Assembly: GCA_049684915.1 (NCBI GenBank)
Contig: JBAVGO010000090.1
Coordinates: 1-40,523, forward strand
Origin: GWB2-37-7 sp049684915
Lineage (GTDB): Bacteria; Bacillota; Clostridia; Lutisporales; Lutisporaceae
Length of the DNA stretch: 40,523 nt
Direction of reading: 5' to 3'
Positions 24,378-33,351 of the stretch are shown here, in pieces; within the stretch, counting starts at the first letter, position 1; the number at the start of each line of letters is the position of its first letter. Position numbers and translations under genes: made by a program. Below the pieces are notes generated by a model that saw nothing but the letters and a program-made list of their open reading frames with translations, did not search any database and had not been told where the DNA came from.

Positions 24378-25476
24378 GATACTTGCTCTTATTATCTTAT
24401 GCTCTCTGATTCTAACAGGCTGTTGGGACCAAAAGATTTATGAGCAACTGGGTCTTATACTTACATTGGGCATAGAAGAGTCAAGTGATAAACAGCTATT
24501 GTTAACATACGTATATCCTATTATCGGTGGAAAAGTGAGGAGTGATGTGGGTATTGAATCTGCACAATCCACCATAATAAGAGGTGTTCGGGAAAAATTA
24601 GCTTATAATGCTCCTAAACGCATGGAGGGTGGAAAAATACAGCAGGTATTGTTATCTGATAGTCTGGCAAAGACGGGGATTCATGATATTCTTGAAATAT
24701 TTCAAAGAGATGCTACGCTACCTGCAGTAGCATATGTTGTTGTTGTTGAGGGTTCTCCCAATGAACTAATTGTAAAAGGGTCAAAATTAGAAGACAGACC
24801 CCGAATCTCCCTCTATTTATTTCAACTTATAGAAGAAAATGTTAAGCTGTCAAGTATTCCGAATACAAAGATATTTGATTTTGATATAAATTTTTTTGCT
24901 CCCGGTTTAGATCCCATTACTCCAATGATTAAGTTGGAGAAAGAATCTGTCGCACTTACTGGATGTGCACTTTTTTCTGATGATAAAATGGTAGGTAAAT
25001 TAGATGAGAAACAAACTGTTTTATTATTAGGAATAATGGGGCAAACAAGAAATACAGATTTCGTAGTTTCAGATCCACAGTTACCATCTAGCAATCCCAT
25101 TAAATATGGTATAGCGGTTACATTGCGTAAACCAAAACGAAAAATTGATATTAGCTTCGGCGAAGATGGAATACCTATAATTGATATCTCTTTAAAATAT
25201 GAATGTCAAATAGATGAGTATAAATGGAATGAAACAAATGATCCAACTAAGCAAAATAAACTTGAAAAAATAGTAAGTAAAAATATGGAAAGTTATTGTA
25301 ATGAGGTTGTTAAAAAAATACAAGCGGTAAATTGTGACTCTGTTGGTTTTGGAAATATGATTAGGGCAAAGCATTATGAATACTGGCAAAGAATTGATTG
25401 GAGAGAGATATATCCTCAAGCAAAAATAAAGGTAGCTGTGCAAGTTGAAGTTGTAAAAGAAGGAATAATTAAATAA
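24361..25476 (+). CDS. Spore germination receptor lipoprotein subunit C (GerAC/GerKC family)
   Basis: The 371-residue lipoprotein is the C subunit of the receptor. The lipobox LTGC (LILTGCWDQ, Cys near residue 21) follows a short hydrophobic leader, and the post-cysteine WDQKIYEQLG is characteristic. The C-terminal domain matches GerAC up to the DWREIYPQAKIKVAVQVEV segment. The true start is the ATG at 24361 with GGAGGT upstream. The frame is open 69 nt further into gerAB, but that would mask the signal peptide. Its stop lies in the terminator stem at 25471. Confidence 0.95.
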   Translation: MKSQFRILALIILCSLILTGCWDQKIYEQLGLILTLGIEESSDKQLLLTYVYPIIGGKVRSDVGIESAQSTIIRGVREKLAYNAPKRMEGGKIQQVLLSDSLAKTGIHDILEIFQRDATLPAVAYVVVVEGSPNELIVKGSKLEDRPRISLYLFQLIEENVKLSSIPNTKIFDFDINFFAPGLDPITPMIKLEKESVALTGCALFSDDKMVGKLDEKQTVLLLGIMGQTRNTDFVVSDPQLPSSNPIKYGIAVTLRKPKRKIDISFGEDGIPIIDISLKYECQIDEYKWNETNDPTKQNKLEKIVSKNMESYCNEVVKKIQAVNCDSVGFGNMIRAKHYEYWQRIDWREIYPQAKIKVAVQVEVVKEGIIK

Positions 25477-25497
25477 AGCGACGATACCGCTTTATTT
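25471..25497. terminator. Bidirectional terminator between gerAC and the helicase gene
   Basis: A perfect 10-bp stem (AAATAAAGCG / CGCTTTATTT) with a 7-nt loop. Each arm contains the stop codon of one of the two convergent genes. Confidence 0.85.
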
Positions 25498-27555
25498 AAT
25501 TACTAACAGATTATTCTGTAAACATACTTTTAAGTCGAGCTGTTTAGATGCTCCGTAGAAGTCTATTATCAGCTTGGTAGTGTCCTTTACTTTTAATATA
25601 TTAGTAATTGTGCCCTCCATAAATATCTTATGAAATACCATCTGTCCAATTTGCAGATTGCAGCTTTCAACCAAATTGACATTTAATATTTCATCAACAA
25701 ATCTCGAAGATTCTACCTGTCTGCCATAACGCTCCTTGGGAACACAAATATAAAGTGTATTCTTAGCTCTTGTAGCTGCTACATATAGAAGCCTACGTTC
25801 CTCCTCCAGCTCATTAGGCTTAAGACCTTCACTGCCTTCATAGGGAGAAAGGCCTTTAACTACGCCGCTGATAAAGACAGTGTCAAACTCAAGGCCCTTA
25901 GCCTTATGCATTGTAAGTAGTCTAACACTATCTTGTTTATTGCTTTTATATCTAGCTTCTTTTGTTTTTTCTTCAACCTCTTCTACATGAGCGAGGAAAT
26001 CTTTGATTTCCTCAAAATGCTGTATTGCGTCTCCAGCTTCCTCTAGTGCATCTAGCAGTCCCTTTGCATTAATACCCTTACTGCTTGCATAATCTCTTAA
26101 GTATTCCTCATAGCCTATATAGCCTCTTATATACTTAAAGGCTTCTTTTGCCTTCATATTGGACATACGCTTTATACAGTGCTGAAAATCCACTAATACA
26201 TTTACTTGTCTACCATTAAGACTGCAATAGGTTATAAGATTGCTTATCAAATCCCCGTTATACTTAATAGCTGTAGCAATAGAATCACGACTTATATATC
26301 GTTTGGGCTTATTAAGTATCCTAGTAATTTCTTTTTCTCTGCCAATACCAACAGCTAACTGAAAGTATGCCATTATATCTCGGAATACCCAGTGCTTATA
26401 TATTGATGCAGCACCATCTGCTGCTGTGAATGGGATATTGTGATCCATAAACGCATCTACTAAGGCTCTTGATTGCAGGTTGGTTCTGAATATTACTGCT
26501 ACATCAGAGTAGCTTCCAGATCTAGCTGTCAATTCCTTTATCCTCACTGCTATAAGTCTTGCTTCTTCTTCAAAATCCTTAACACTAATAATACTAGGCA
26601 TTTCGCCTTGATTCTTTATCGGTTCAAGCTTTTTGGGGTATCGGTTTTTATTATTGTCAATAAGAACCATTGCACAGCTTAAAATCTGTTTTGTGCTTCT
26701 ATAGTTTTCTCTTAATGTAATTTTTGTACTTTCCTTATATATATCTTCAAACTCCATAAGTATTCCAGGTGCAGCCCCTCTGAAGCCATAAATACTCTGG
26801 TCATCATCTCCAACTACAAAAACATTTCTAAGAGGTTCAGTTATAAGCTTTATAGCTTCAAACTGAACAGGACTGATATCTTGAAACTCATCGATAAGTA
26901 TATGAGTAAACTTTGCTCTTACTGACGCTAATACTCTTTTATTGTTCTTTAAAAGGTAATAGCAATCCATAAGCATATCGTCATAATCAAACTTGTTTTG
27001 CTTTTGCTTAATAGTATAATAGCTTTCAAATATCTCCCTAAACTCGTCTATAGTGCAGGATTGTGGCTTATAATCAACTGTATCAGACAATGTATTTATA
27101 AAATATCCTATATCATTAATCACATCTGCGATTCTATCGTCATCCTCACTAAAGTCTAGCTGAAGCTTACGGGCTATGTTCTTAATGATACTAAACTTCT
27201 CTGATTCATCCAGCAAATTGTCAAGTTTATAGTTTTCGTACTGCCTTAAAAACCTGAAAAACACTGAGTGAAAGGTTCCAAAGGTAATTTCATTTAGCTT
27301 CGCTGGGCTAGCTATACTATACTCTGCTGCAAACTTAAAAAATCTTTCCTTCATCTCTGCTGCCGCATCCTTTGAGAAAGTAACTACCAATATATTTTCA
27401 GGCTTTGCCGCACTTGCTTTAATCATGTTTGCCAGACGGTGAACTATTATCGTAGTTTTGCCTGTACCTGGACCTGCTAACACCATACATGGACCTTGCT
27501 CATGCTCGGCTGCCCTTTTTTGTTCTTCATTTAAAGTCTTTAGTAATTTATTCAT
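25492..27555 (-). CDS. UvrD/PcrA-family ATP-dependent DNA helicase
   Basis: This 687-residue superfamily 1A 3'-5' helicase has motif I AGPGTGKTT (about 27-35), motif II DEFQDISPVQ, motif III GDDDQSIYGFRGA, LRENYRST (motif IV), TMHKAKGLEFDTVF (motif V) and LLYVAATRAK (motif VI). The C-terminus (IGQMVFHKIFMEGTI...) has the Tudor-like fold of PcrA/UvrD. The ATG at 27555 with AAGGTG 8 nt upstream is preferred over an upstream in-frame codon at 27591 that would overlap the oxidoreductase gene. The chosen start is 2 nt after that gene's stop. The protein is somewhat shorter than PcrA (about 740), so it may be an accessory UvrD paralogue. Confidence 0.92.
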   Translation of the reverse strand: MNKLLKTLNEEQKRAAEHEQGPCMVLAGPGTGKTTIIVHRLANMIKASAAKPENILVVTFSKDAAAEMKERFFKFAAEYSIASPAKLNEITFGTFHSVFFRFLRQYENYKLDNLLDESEKFSIIKNIARKLQLDFSEDDDRIADVINDIGYFINTLSDTVDYKPQSCTIDEFREIFESYYTIKQKQNKFDYDDMLMDCYYLLKNNKRVLASVRAKFTHILIDEFQDISPVQFEAIKLITEPLRNVFVVGDDDQSIYGFRGAAPGILMEFEDIYKESTKITLRENYRSTKQILSCAMVLIDNNKNRYPKKLEPIKNQGEMPSIISVKDFEEEARLIAVRIKELTARSGSYSDVAVIFRTNLQSRALVDAFMDHNIPFTAADGAASIYKHWVFRDIMAYFQLAVGIGREKEITRILNKPKRYISRDSIATAIKYNGDLISNLITYCSLNGRQVNVLVDFQHCIKRMSNMKAKEAFKYIRGYIGYEEYLRDYASSKGINAKGLLDALEEAGDAIQHFEEIKDFLAHVEEVEEKTKEARYKSNKQDSVRLLTMHKAKGLEFDTVFISGVVKGLSPYEGSEGLKPNELEEERRLLYVAATRAKNTLYICVPKERYGRQVESSRFVDEILNVNLVESCNLQIGQMVFHKIFMEGTITNILKVKDTTKLIIDFYGASKQLDLKVCLQNNLLVIK

Positions 27556-27557
27556 TC

Positions 27558-29525
27558 TTAAACACCTTGTTTTCTTATTTTGCATTTGCATTCATTATAT
27601 ATAGCTTGATCTCCTATATCACTTACATCATGTGGTGTAAGACTGTTTACGCTGCCTCCGTTTTTCTTCCACCAGCCCTCTTTCATAAACAGTACACCCT
27701 TCTGTGTATTATCTGATACACAGACTTCTGCAATAAGACTTCCATATTCATTATATAATTCTATAAGCTGTTTGTCTTTAATATTAAAGTGCATCGCATC
27801 CTCTCTGCATATATAAACTGGAGGATGCTCTATTGTTGATGTAATTAGATGCTGGGAATGCATGGATTCTCTGCCATGTACCGTAAGCAGTCTAAAGCTT
27901 TCTGCATCAATTGTTTCAGACTTGGCAAAACAATTCTGTAGTCTGGAAGGTTCTGCAAACTCAAATTTCCCAGATGAAGTTTTAAATCTATAATCAGACC
28001 ATGGCACAGGATTGTTTAGCTCTGCATAAGCATAGGAATTTCTTTTAAGTGTACTAATATCAATTCCAATATCTTGAGCCTCACTTAAAAGCTTATTAAG
28101 CCATTGTTCCTCATTCATTTGTGGAAAATTTACGATATTCATTTTTTCTGCCAACATACTATAAATTTCAAATTCCGGTTTAGCTTCAAAATACCTTGAT
28201 ACCAGCTTCTGATTATAAAATATATATCCGTTCCACATGCTAGAGTACACAAGGTCTGTTTCCTCCATAAAATATGTCACAGGTAGTATTAAATCTGCAA
28301 GCTGTGCAGTATCAGTCATAAAATGGTCTAGTACCACCTTAAATTCTATACTGCTTATTGCCTTAGCTGCTTCATCTGAGTTCGGGAGCTGGACAGCAGG
28401 ATTTGATCTACTGATAAATAATGCCTTAACCTTTGGATTGTCTAACTTTGACAGTTCTGCTGCAAATCTAGGCTTAGCAATATATCTATGATGTGACTTT
28501 TTAGAAGGGGCTACCGCTTCCCAATTTATATAGCTGCTATATACCTTGTTGGCATAGTTCACTCCTCCACCGGAAATTCCTACGTTGCCAGACAAGGCTC
28601 CAAGCATATCTATACTTCTTACAGTAGTGCCTCCATTAACATATCTCTGTAACCCGTAACCAACATAGATTGTTGCAGGCTTATTGACAATAGCCTCTGC
28701 AAAGCTTGCAACTGTTTCTTGTTCTGTACCACTTAGCATATATAGCTCATTATAATCAAGACTTTTCAAGTATTCATTTATTTCTTCAAAGCCTTTTGTG
28801 TGCTTCTCAACAAAGGTCTTATCGTATAGCTCATTTTCTATGATGTACTTTGCTACTGCACAGGCAAAAGCAGTATCACCTTTTGGCTTAAGCTTTATGT
28901 GCCAATCACTAATGGCTGCTGTAGCTGTAACAATAGGGTCTATCAAAATAATCCTTGCACCCTTTTCCTTTGCTTTTTTGATAAAAGGTACAAGGTGCAT
29001 ATTAGTTTCTATGGGGTTTCTGCCCCAAATTATTACTGTTTTTGCATTGTAAATATCAAGAGGTGAATGTCCCTTCACATCACCAAAATCACATTGTTGA
29101 GCTGCAATGCCTGCACCCCAGCAAAGATTACCATTAAACGTAGTAATATTTCCCAGGTAATCAAAGAATAGATTTTCTACTTCCTTAAGTTGTCCTCCTG
29201 CTCCTCCATCATTAAACTGTGCAATTGATAAAGTGCCATAGTTATCTATATAATACTTTAGCTTGCTTGCAATAGTATCTAGCGCTTCATCCCAAGTAAT
29301 CTTGACAAATTTACCCTCTACCTTTTTCATAGGATGCGTGAGTCTTAAGGGGCTGTACATTCTTTCAACGTGTTTTCTGCCCTTTTCACATATAAAGCCC
29401 TGAGTTATAGGATGCTCCTTATTGCCCTCTACCTTCGTAACTTTTCCATCTATAATTTCTGCCCTCATACTGCATAAATCAAAGCAGTCTAAGGGGCAGG
29501 CACATAACTTATATTCTGTTGACAT
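27558..29525 (-). CDS. Molybdopterin-dependent oxidoreductase (DMSO reductase family)
   Basis: This 655-residue enzyme should bind a bis-pterin molybdenum or tungsten cofactor and one [4Fe-4S] cluster. The cluster cysteines are C10, C14, C18 (CPLDCFDLC) and C46 (ICEKGRK). GNLCWGAGIA holds a cysteine near 136 that could ligate the metal. IWGRNPIETNMH, ISRSNPAVQLPNSDEA and the C-terminal molydopterin-dinucleotide-binding domain (SMHSQHLI...) are present. No signal peptide is seen, so it is cytoplasmic. GGGAGG is 8 nt before the ATG. No electron-transfer subunit or cofactor-biosynthesis gene is adjacent, and the substrate is unknown. The UvrD-like helicase follows after 2 nt. Confidence 0.9.
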   Translation of the reverse strand: MSTEYKLCACPLDCFDLCSMRAEIIDGKVTKVEGNKEHPITQGFICEKGRKHVERMYSPLRLTHPMKKVEGKFVKITWDEALDTIASKLKYYIDNYGTLSIAQFNDGGAGGQLKEVENLFFDYLGNITTFNGNLCWGAGIAAQQCDFGDVKGHSPLDIYNAKTVIIWGRNPIETNMHLVPFIKKAKEKGARIILIDPIVTATAAISDWHIKLKPKGDTAFACAVAKYIIENELYDKTFVEKHTKGFEEINEYLKSLDYNELYMLSGTEQETVASFAEAIVNKPATIYVGYGLQRYVNGGTTVRSIDMLGALSGNVGISGGGVNYANKVYSSYINWEAVAPSKKSHHRYIAKPRFAAELSKLDNPKVKALFISRSNPAVQLPNSDEAAKAISSIEFKVVLDHFMTDTAQLADLILPVTYFMEETDLVYSSMWNGYIFYNQKLVSRYFEAKPEFEIYSMLAEKMNIVNFPQMNEEQWLNKLLSEAQDIGIDISTLKRNSYAYAELNNPVPWSDYRFKTSSGKFEFAEPSRLQNCFAKSETIDAESFRLLTVHGRESMHSQHLITSTIEHPPVYICREDAMHFNIKDKQLIELYNEYGSLIAEVCVSDNTQKGVLFMKEGWWKKNGGSVNSLTPHDVSDIGDQAIYNECKCKIRKQGV

Positions 29526-29682
29526 CAAATTTGCCTCCCATCAAAACATAATATAAATATTATAGCATAGAATTGATATTCATCCTCATTTCTATTTCAT
29601 CACAGCCTTGAGTACCTCAAACGTGCTATTAAACGACTTTATTTTACATTTCCCACATTTTTCACATTTTTCATTATTTTTC

Positions 29683-29711
29683 TTGACATTATAGATTACT
29701 TATTGTATATT
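29683..29711 (+). promoter_or_regulatory. Consensus SigA-type promoter with upstream phased T-tracts
   Basis: TTGACA (29683-29688) is a perfect -35, with a 17-nt spacer and TATATT (29706-29711; five of six). Three T5 runs immediately upstream are spaced 9-10 bp apart, an arrangement that bends DNA. The next gene downstream starts at 29918, so the leader would be about 200 nt. Confidence 0.6.
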
Positions 29712-29757
29712 AATGTATGTTAATGTATATTAATGTATTATATTGTTTATTAATGTA
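29710..29757. repeat. Helically phased TTAATGTA repeats
   Basis: TTAATGTA occurs exactly at 29710, 29720, 29730 and 29750, and a degenerate copy fills the register at 29740. The period is 10 bp, about one turn of DNA, so all copies face the same side. The array overlaps the -10 and start region of the promoter at 29683. It has no spacers and is not a CRISPR array. A row of operator sites is the simplest reading. Confidence 0.75.
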
Positions 29758-29917
29758 TTAATATGCATACTTGATTTTTGTTATATTAGTTTATATATGT
29801 TACATTTGTTTATTGCAAAACATATAAAATACAAAATATTAGATTTTTTAAAGAAAAAAAGTCACCTTTGCGGGTGTACATTAAATATATTATAACTATA
29901 TTCGAGGGGGAATTTAA

Positions 29918-30760
29918 TTGAAAACAGTGCTTAAAAATCATGCACAAATTAGGGATCTCAAAATGTATTATGAGATTTCAGGTAATCAAAAAGGGGACTG
30001 GTTGGTTCTAATTCACGGCATATCGGGATCGACAAGATGTTGGAAGTATCAGATCGATGAATTCAACAAACATTTTAGAGTGCTCAATGTTGACCTGGCA
30101 GGACACGGAAATTCAACAGCATTGGATTGTGAGAAGTACAACGGAGTTATCATTGCAAATCATTTACGATTGCTCATGGACGAATTGAGAATTGAGAAAG
30201 CTCATATACTAGGTCTGTCTCTTGGAACAATAGTACAGCAGTATTTCTGTGAGCTATTCCCAGAGAGGATAATCTCATTGATATTTGCCAGTCCTATATG
30301 TAAACCGAATTACCTGTCCAAATTCTTCAACAGCTTTGCAGAAAAAGTATTTCTGAAGATTTTCAATAAGAGCACATATATGAAGATGATGGCAAACATG
30401 ATGCTTCCTGGAAAAGCTCACATGAAATCTAGAAAATTTTTCCTTCAGGAAACACTTAAAATGAGCGACATCGAATTCTATAAGTGGTGGAAAGTAGTTG
30501 TTCAAGGTGATCACTATTACTTCCTATCACAATATGATATACCTTCACTTATAGTCGTGGGCAGCAAGGACTTCTGTTTCTACAGCGATGCCGTTGCTTT
30601 GAAAGAAAAGTTTACAAACTGTAATTTCAGCGTTATCAAAGATGCAGGACATGTGTTTATATTCCAGAAACCAGAAGAATTCAACCAAATGGTTGTTGAA
30701 TTCGTAGATTCATTGGAAAACAATGTGGAATTTGAATATAGTTATGCAGCGGAAGCATAA
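29918..30760 (+). CDS. Alpha/beta-fold hydrolase
   Basis: The 280-residue alpha/beta hydrolase has oxyanion HGISGS (about 33-38), the nucleophile elbow GLSLG (Ser near 98), an acid candidate in VVGSKDF near 220, and the catalytic histidine in DAGHVF near 248. Translation starts at TTG behind a strong GAGGGGG SD 8 nt away. No signal peptide is visible. Related sequences include esterases, lipases and haloperoxidase-like enzymes; the substrate cannot be assigned. It is transcribed alone from the elaborate region at 29.6-29.9 kb and ends at the terminator at 30824. Confidence 0.85.
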   Translation: MKTVLKNHAQIRDLKMYYEISGNQKGDWLVLIHGISGSTRCWKYQIDEFNKHFRVLNVDLAGHGNSTALDCEKYNGVIIANHLRLLMDELRIEKAHILGLSLGTIVQQYFCELFPERIISLIFASPICKPNYLSKFFNSFAEKVFLKIFNKSTYMKMMANMMLPGKAHMKSRKFFLQETLKMSDIEFYKWWKVVVQGDHYYFLSQYDIPSLIVVGSKDFCFYSDAVALKEKFTNCNFSVIKDAGHVFIFQKPEEFNQMVVEFVDSLENNVEFEYSYAAEA

Positions 30761-30823
30761 CAAATCGGTTTACAACAAATAGAAAACTACAAATCCTATA
30801 ATGAAGATTATATATTAAAGTTT

Positions 30824-30859
30824 AAAGGCACTTGAGATGGATAAATCTCAAGTGCCTTT
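30824..30859. terminator. Bidirectional terminator between the two hydrolase genes
   Basis: A perfect 15-bp stem (AAAGGCACTTGAGAT / ATCTCAAGTGCCTTT) with a 6-nt loop, followed by TTT on the plus strand and preceded by a complementary A-rich run for the minus strand. It lies between convergent genes. Confidence 0.92.
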
Positions 30860-30879
30860 TTATATAAGTTAATACCTAA

Positions 30880-31797
30880 TCATTTATCATCGGTAGGCAG
30901 CATATCTTTAAGATATGCATTAATTATCTCGGCAGGCTTATGATCTGGCTTATCATACCCAAGCATCATGTTACAATGCCAATAACCTGGAACGATTTCC
31001 AATCTGGCATTTTTCGCACCCTTTTGAATGAGCTTTTCATGCAGCTTGATAGAGTTTGTACGAGGTACAAGCCAGTCGTCTCCCCCGTGTAATATCAGGC
31101 AGGGAGGCTCATTCCCAGTAATATGCGTAACAGGTGAACAATCATCCTTATCCTCTTCTTTAAGCATAGCAGTTATACATGAGTTCAGAAGTGGAGCAAG
31201 ATAGTTTTCACTAAGATTGAAATCAAATATTCCACTTACAGGTATCCAACATTTAACCTTTTTTATATCAATATCATATTTATTATGCCATTTCTCTCCA
31301 GTTACAAGTAATGCTCCAAGATGCGCCCCTGATGAATGTCCGAGTACCGCTATCCTATTAGGATTGCCGCCATAGTCTTTAATATTCTCCTGTACCCATT
31401 TAAGGGCCATTGCACAATCCTCAATCTGTATCGAATGCATGACATTTGGAGCCAGCCTGTAGTTGATGGAAACAACTGTATATCCTCTATTTATCCACTC
31501 AAGAGCATAAAACCTTGTATTGCTTTTATCCTCAGAAGTCCAGCCTCCTCCATGTATGAAGAAGATTACGGGTCTCTTCTTGTCATGCTCGCTTTTTAAG
31601 TGGTGGATATCAAGTCTCTGCAACGGATCCCCACCATATGGAACAGCAAAATAATCCTGTCGATTAGGATCAGCCAGTGCATGAAGATATGTGTACGACA
31701 TACCGCACTGCCCGTATAAAGTCCAGTCCTTTTCCTGCAAAACACTCAGCGGTTCCTTAGAATCTACAAATTGACCATACTCTGTTTCATAACTCAT
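30880..31797 (-). CDS. Alpha/beta hydrolase, HGGGW-type esterase
   Basis: The 305-residue esterase belongs to the hormone-sensitive-lipase-like/BD-FAE group. It has the oxyanion motif IHGGGWTS (about 80), the nucleophile elbow GHSSGAHL (about 153), acid GGDDWLVP (about 240) and the catalytic histidine in GYWHCNM near 275. There is no signal peptide. GAGGAG precedes the ATG. It lies 21 nt downstream of the chemoreceptor gene on the same strand and so is probably co-transcribed with it. Such enzymes hydrolyse short acyl or formyl esters; the substrate is unknown. Confidence 0.9.
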   Translation of the reverse strand: MSYETEYGQFVDSKEPLSVLQEKDWTLYGQCGMSYTYLHALADPNRQDYFAVPYGGDPLQRLDIHHLKSEHDKKRPVIFFIHGGGWTSEDKSNTRFYALEWINRGYTVVSINYRLAPNVMHSIQIEDCAMALKWVQENIKDYGGNPNRIAVLGHSSGAHLGALLVTGEKWHNKYDIDIKKVKCWIPVSGIFDFNLSENYLAPLLNSCITAMLKEEDKDDCSPVTHITGNEPPCLILHGGDDWLVPRTNSIKLHEKLIQKGAKNARLEIVPGYWHCNMMLGYDKPDHKPAEIINAYLKDMLPTDDK

Positions 31798-31818
31798 ATT
31801 AGTTTCTCCTCTATATTG

Positions 31819-33351
31819 TTATATTTTTGTTATCATATCATTCATCTCTTTAGCTATAGCACCAAGCTCTTTCGCAGAGCTAAGCAGCTCTTCGCTCGAT
31901 GCAAAGGTCTCCTGGGTTGAAGCAGAAGCAGCTTCAATACTCTGCGTAGTCATTATCGATACATTGTTAACTTCTGTAATAAAGCTATTTACCAACTCCG
32001 TATGGGAAAGCTGCTGTTCTGATACATCTCTTATGTCTAAAAGGTATTTAATGGTTGAAGTTAACTCATCAATTATACTCTGGTAGTATTCCTTGGAGGA
32101 TTTAACAATTTCAACACCCTCGTCTACCTTAAGCACCAGGTTATCTACCTTATTTTCATGCTTGAATATATCCTTCAGAGTAACTGTTATATCATTAAGT
32201 GATTTATCACTTTGCTCGGCAAGCTTCCTAATTTCATCAGCAACAATTGCAAAGCCCCTGCCGTATTCGCCTGCCCTTGCCGCCTCAATCGACGCATTTA
32301 GGGACAGCAGGTTAGTCTGTTTGGATATTCCCTGTATACAGCCTACTATGGTATCTATCTCCTTTGCCTTCATATCCAGATCCTTTGCACTTGCGTAGGT
32401 TGCAGTAGCACTTTCCTTTATGTACATTATTTTATCCACAGCATCGTCAATTGATATTTTGCCTTTTTCCGCAGTTTTCTTAAGTTCTTCAGAATTTTTA
32501 ATAACCCCTGTAGTCCTTTCTTTCATGTTTTTTGTTTTCTCAACAAGCTGTGAAATAAGCTCTGTGCTTTCAGTAACACTTTGAGAAGTCTTCACAGCAC
32601 CGTCAAGAATATCAGATGTATTTACTGCGGTCATCTCTGCAGCCTGCTGCTGTTGGAAAGCCAGTTGTGTTATCAGGTCACTTGATTGGGCGAGGGTAGT
32701 AGATATATCTTTTACCTTTAAAATCATGGTCTGAAGATCATTAAAGGATTTACTAACCTCGAATTCGTTTTTACAGGATTTATATAGAAGGTTCCTTGCC
32801 AAAATAGTACCTACAAATGCAGCAACTCCGCCGAAGGATATAACCTGAAGCCTAGTGGTTATATTGGCAATGGAATTGACAAGGGGCTCTGGGCAGGTAT
32901 TCACATAAAAACTCAATATGCACGTGCCAGAGCTGAGTAATATACCATATAATGCAACTCTCTTCTCAAGGAAGAACGACGACACAAACAATATCAGTAT
33001 TATTGTTCCCCATATATCCCTGTATGGTATGAATATAGCTATTGCAAAATAATTTATGCATGCTACTGATACAATGATATATTTATATATATTGACATAT
33101 GTTTCTACATCTTTCTTCTTCAGTATTGCATTTGAAACTGCCATAAGTGTAACATTAAATAGAACAGGAAGAGAAAAATAAAGCAGGTTGATCCAGGTGA
33201 ATTCACTCATAATTCCTGCTATTTTCATAAACGCGTAAAAAGCCACACCTCCGAAACCACCTATTGTGCAATAAAAAGTTATTGAATTACTAAGGTTTTT
33301 TTGATACTGCAATAAATTCTTCTTGAACAGGCTTTCTAAATTATTTGTCAT
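31819..33351 (-). CDS. Methyl-accepting chemotaxis protein with six-span membrane sensor
   Basis: The 510-residue chemoreceptor has an N-terminal half with about six membrane segments (residues 25-200) and no extracytoplasmic ligand domain or HAMP domain. A long coiled-coil follows, with the hairpin tip GISKQTNLLSLNASIEAARAGEYGRGFAIVADEIRKLAE in part (near 340-380). The signalling tip should contact CheA and CheW. The ATG at 33351 has AAGGAG 8 nt upstream; the GTG at 33360 sits too close to the SD. It is followed by an esterase gene after 21 nt. A ligand within the membrane, or sensing of membrane state, is plausible but inferred. Confidence 0.92.
   Translation of the reverse strand: MTNNLESLFKKNLLQYQKNLSNSITFYCTIGGFGGVAFYAFMKIAGIMSEFTWINLLYFSLPVLFNVTLMAVSNAILKKKDVETYVNIYKYIIVSVACINYFAIAIFIPYRDIWGTIILILFVSSFFLEKRVALYGILLSSGTCILSFYVNTCPEPLVNSIANITTRLQVISFGGVAAFVGTILARNLLYKSCKNEFEVSKSFNDLQTMILKVKDISTTLAQSSDLITQLAFQQQQAAEMTAVNTSDILDGAVKTSQSVTESTELISQLVEKTKNMKERTTGVIKNSEELKKTAEKGKISIDDAVDKIMYIKESATATYASAKDLDMKAKEIDTIVGCIQGISKQTNLLSLNASIEAARAGEYGRGFAIVADEIRKLAEQSDKSLNDITVTLKDIFKHENKVDNLVLKVDEGVEIVKSSKEYYQSIIDELTSTIKYLLDIRDVSEQQLSHTELVNSFITEVNNVSIMTTQSIEAASASTQETFASSEELLSSAKELGAIAKEMNDMITKI

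Larger units (their letters stand above)
29526..29917. other. 392-bp AT-rich regulatory region before the TTG-start hydrolase gene
   Basis: No ORF of note is present. It holds phased T5 tracts (29658-29662, 29667-29671, 29677-29681), a consensus promoter at 29683-29711, helically phased TTAATGTA repeats at 29710-29757, and a small CACC/GGTG hairpin near 29862-29875. The hydrolase SD (GAGGGGG) is at the right-hand end. The leftward oxidoreductase gene must also have its promoter in the left end, but I could not place it. Confidence 0.6.

Noticed and set aside
29700..29760. Short regular repeats that could suggest a CRISPR array
   Set aside because: The repeats are 8 bp at 10-bp steps with 2-bp gaps, no spacers and no cas genes; they behave like operator repeats or low-complexity DNA.
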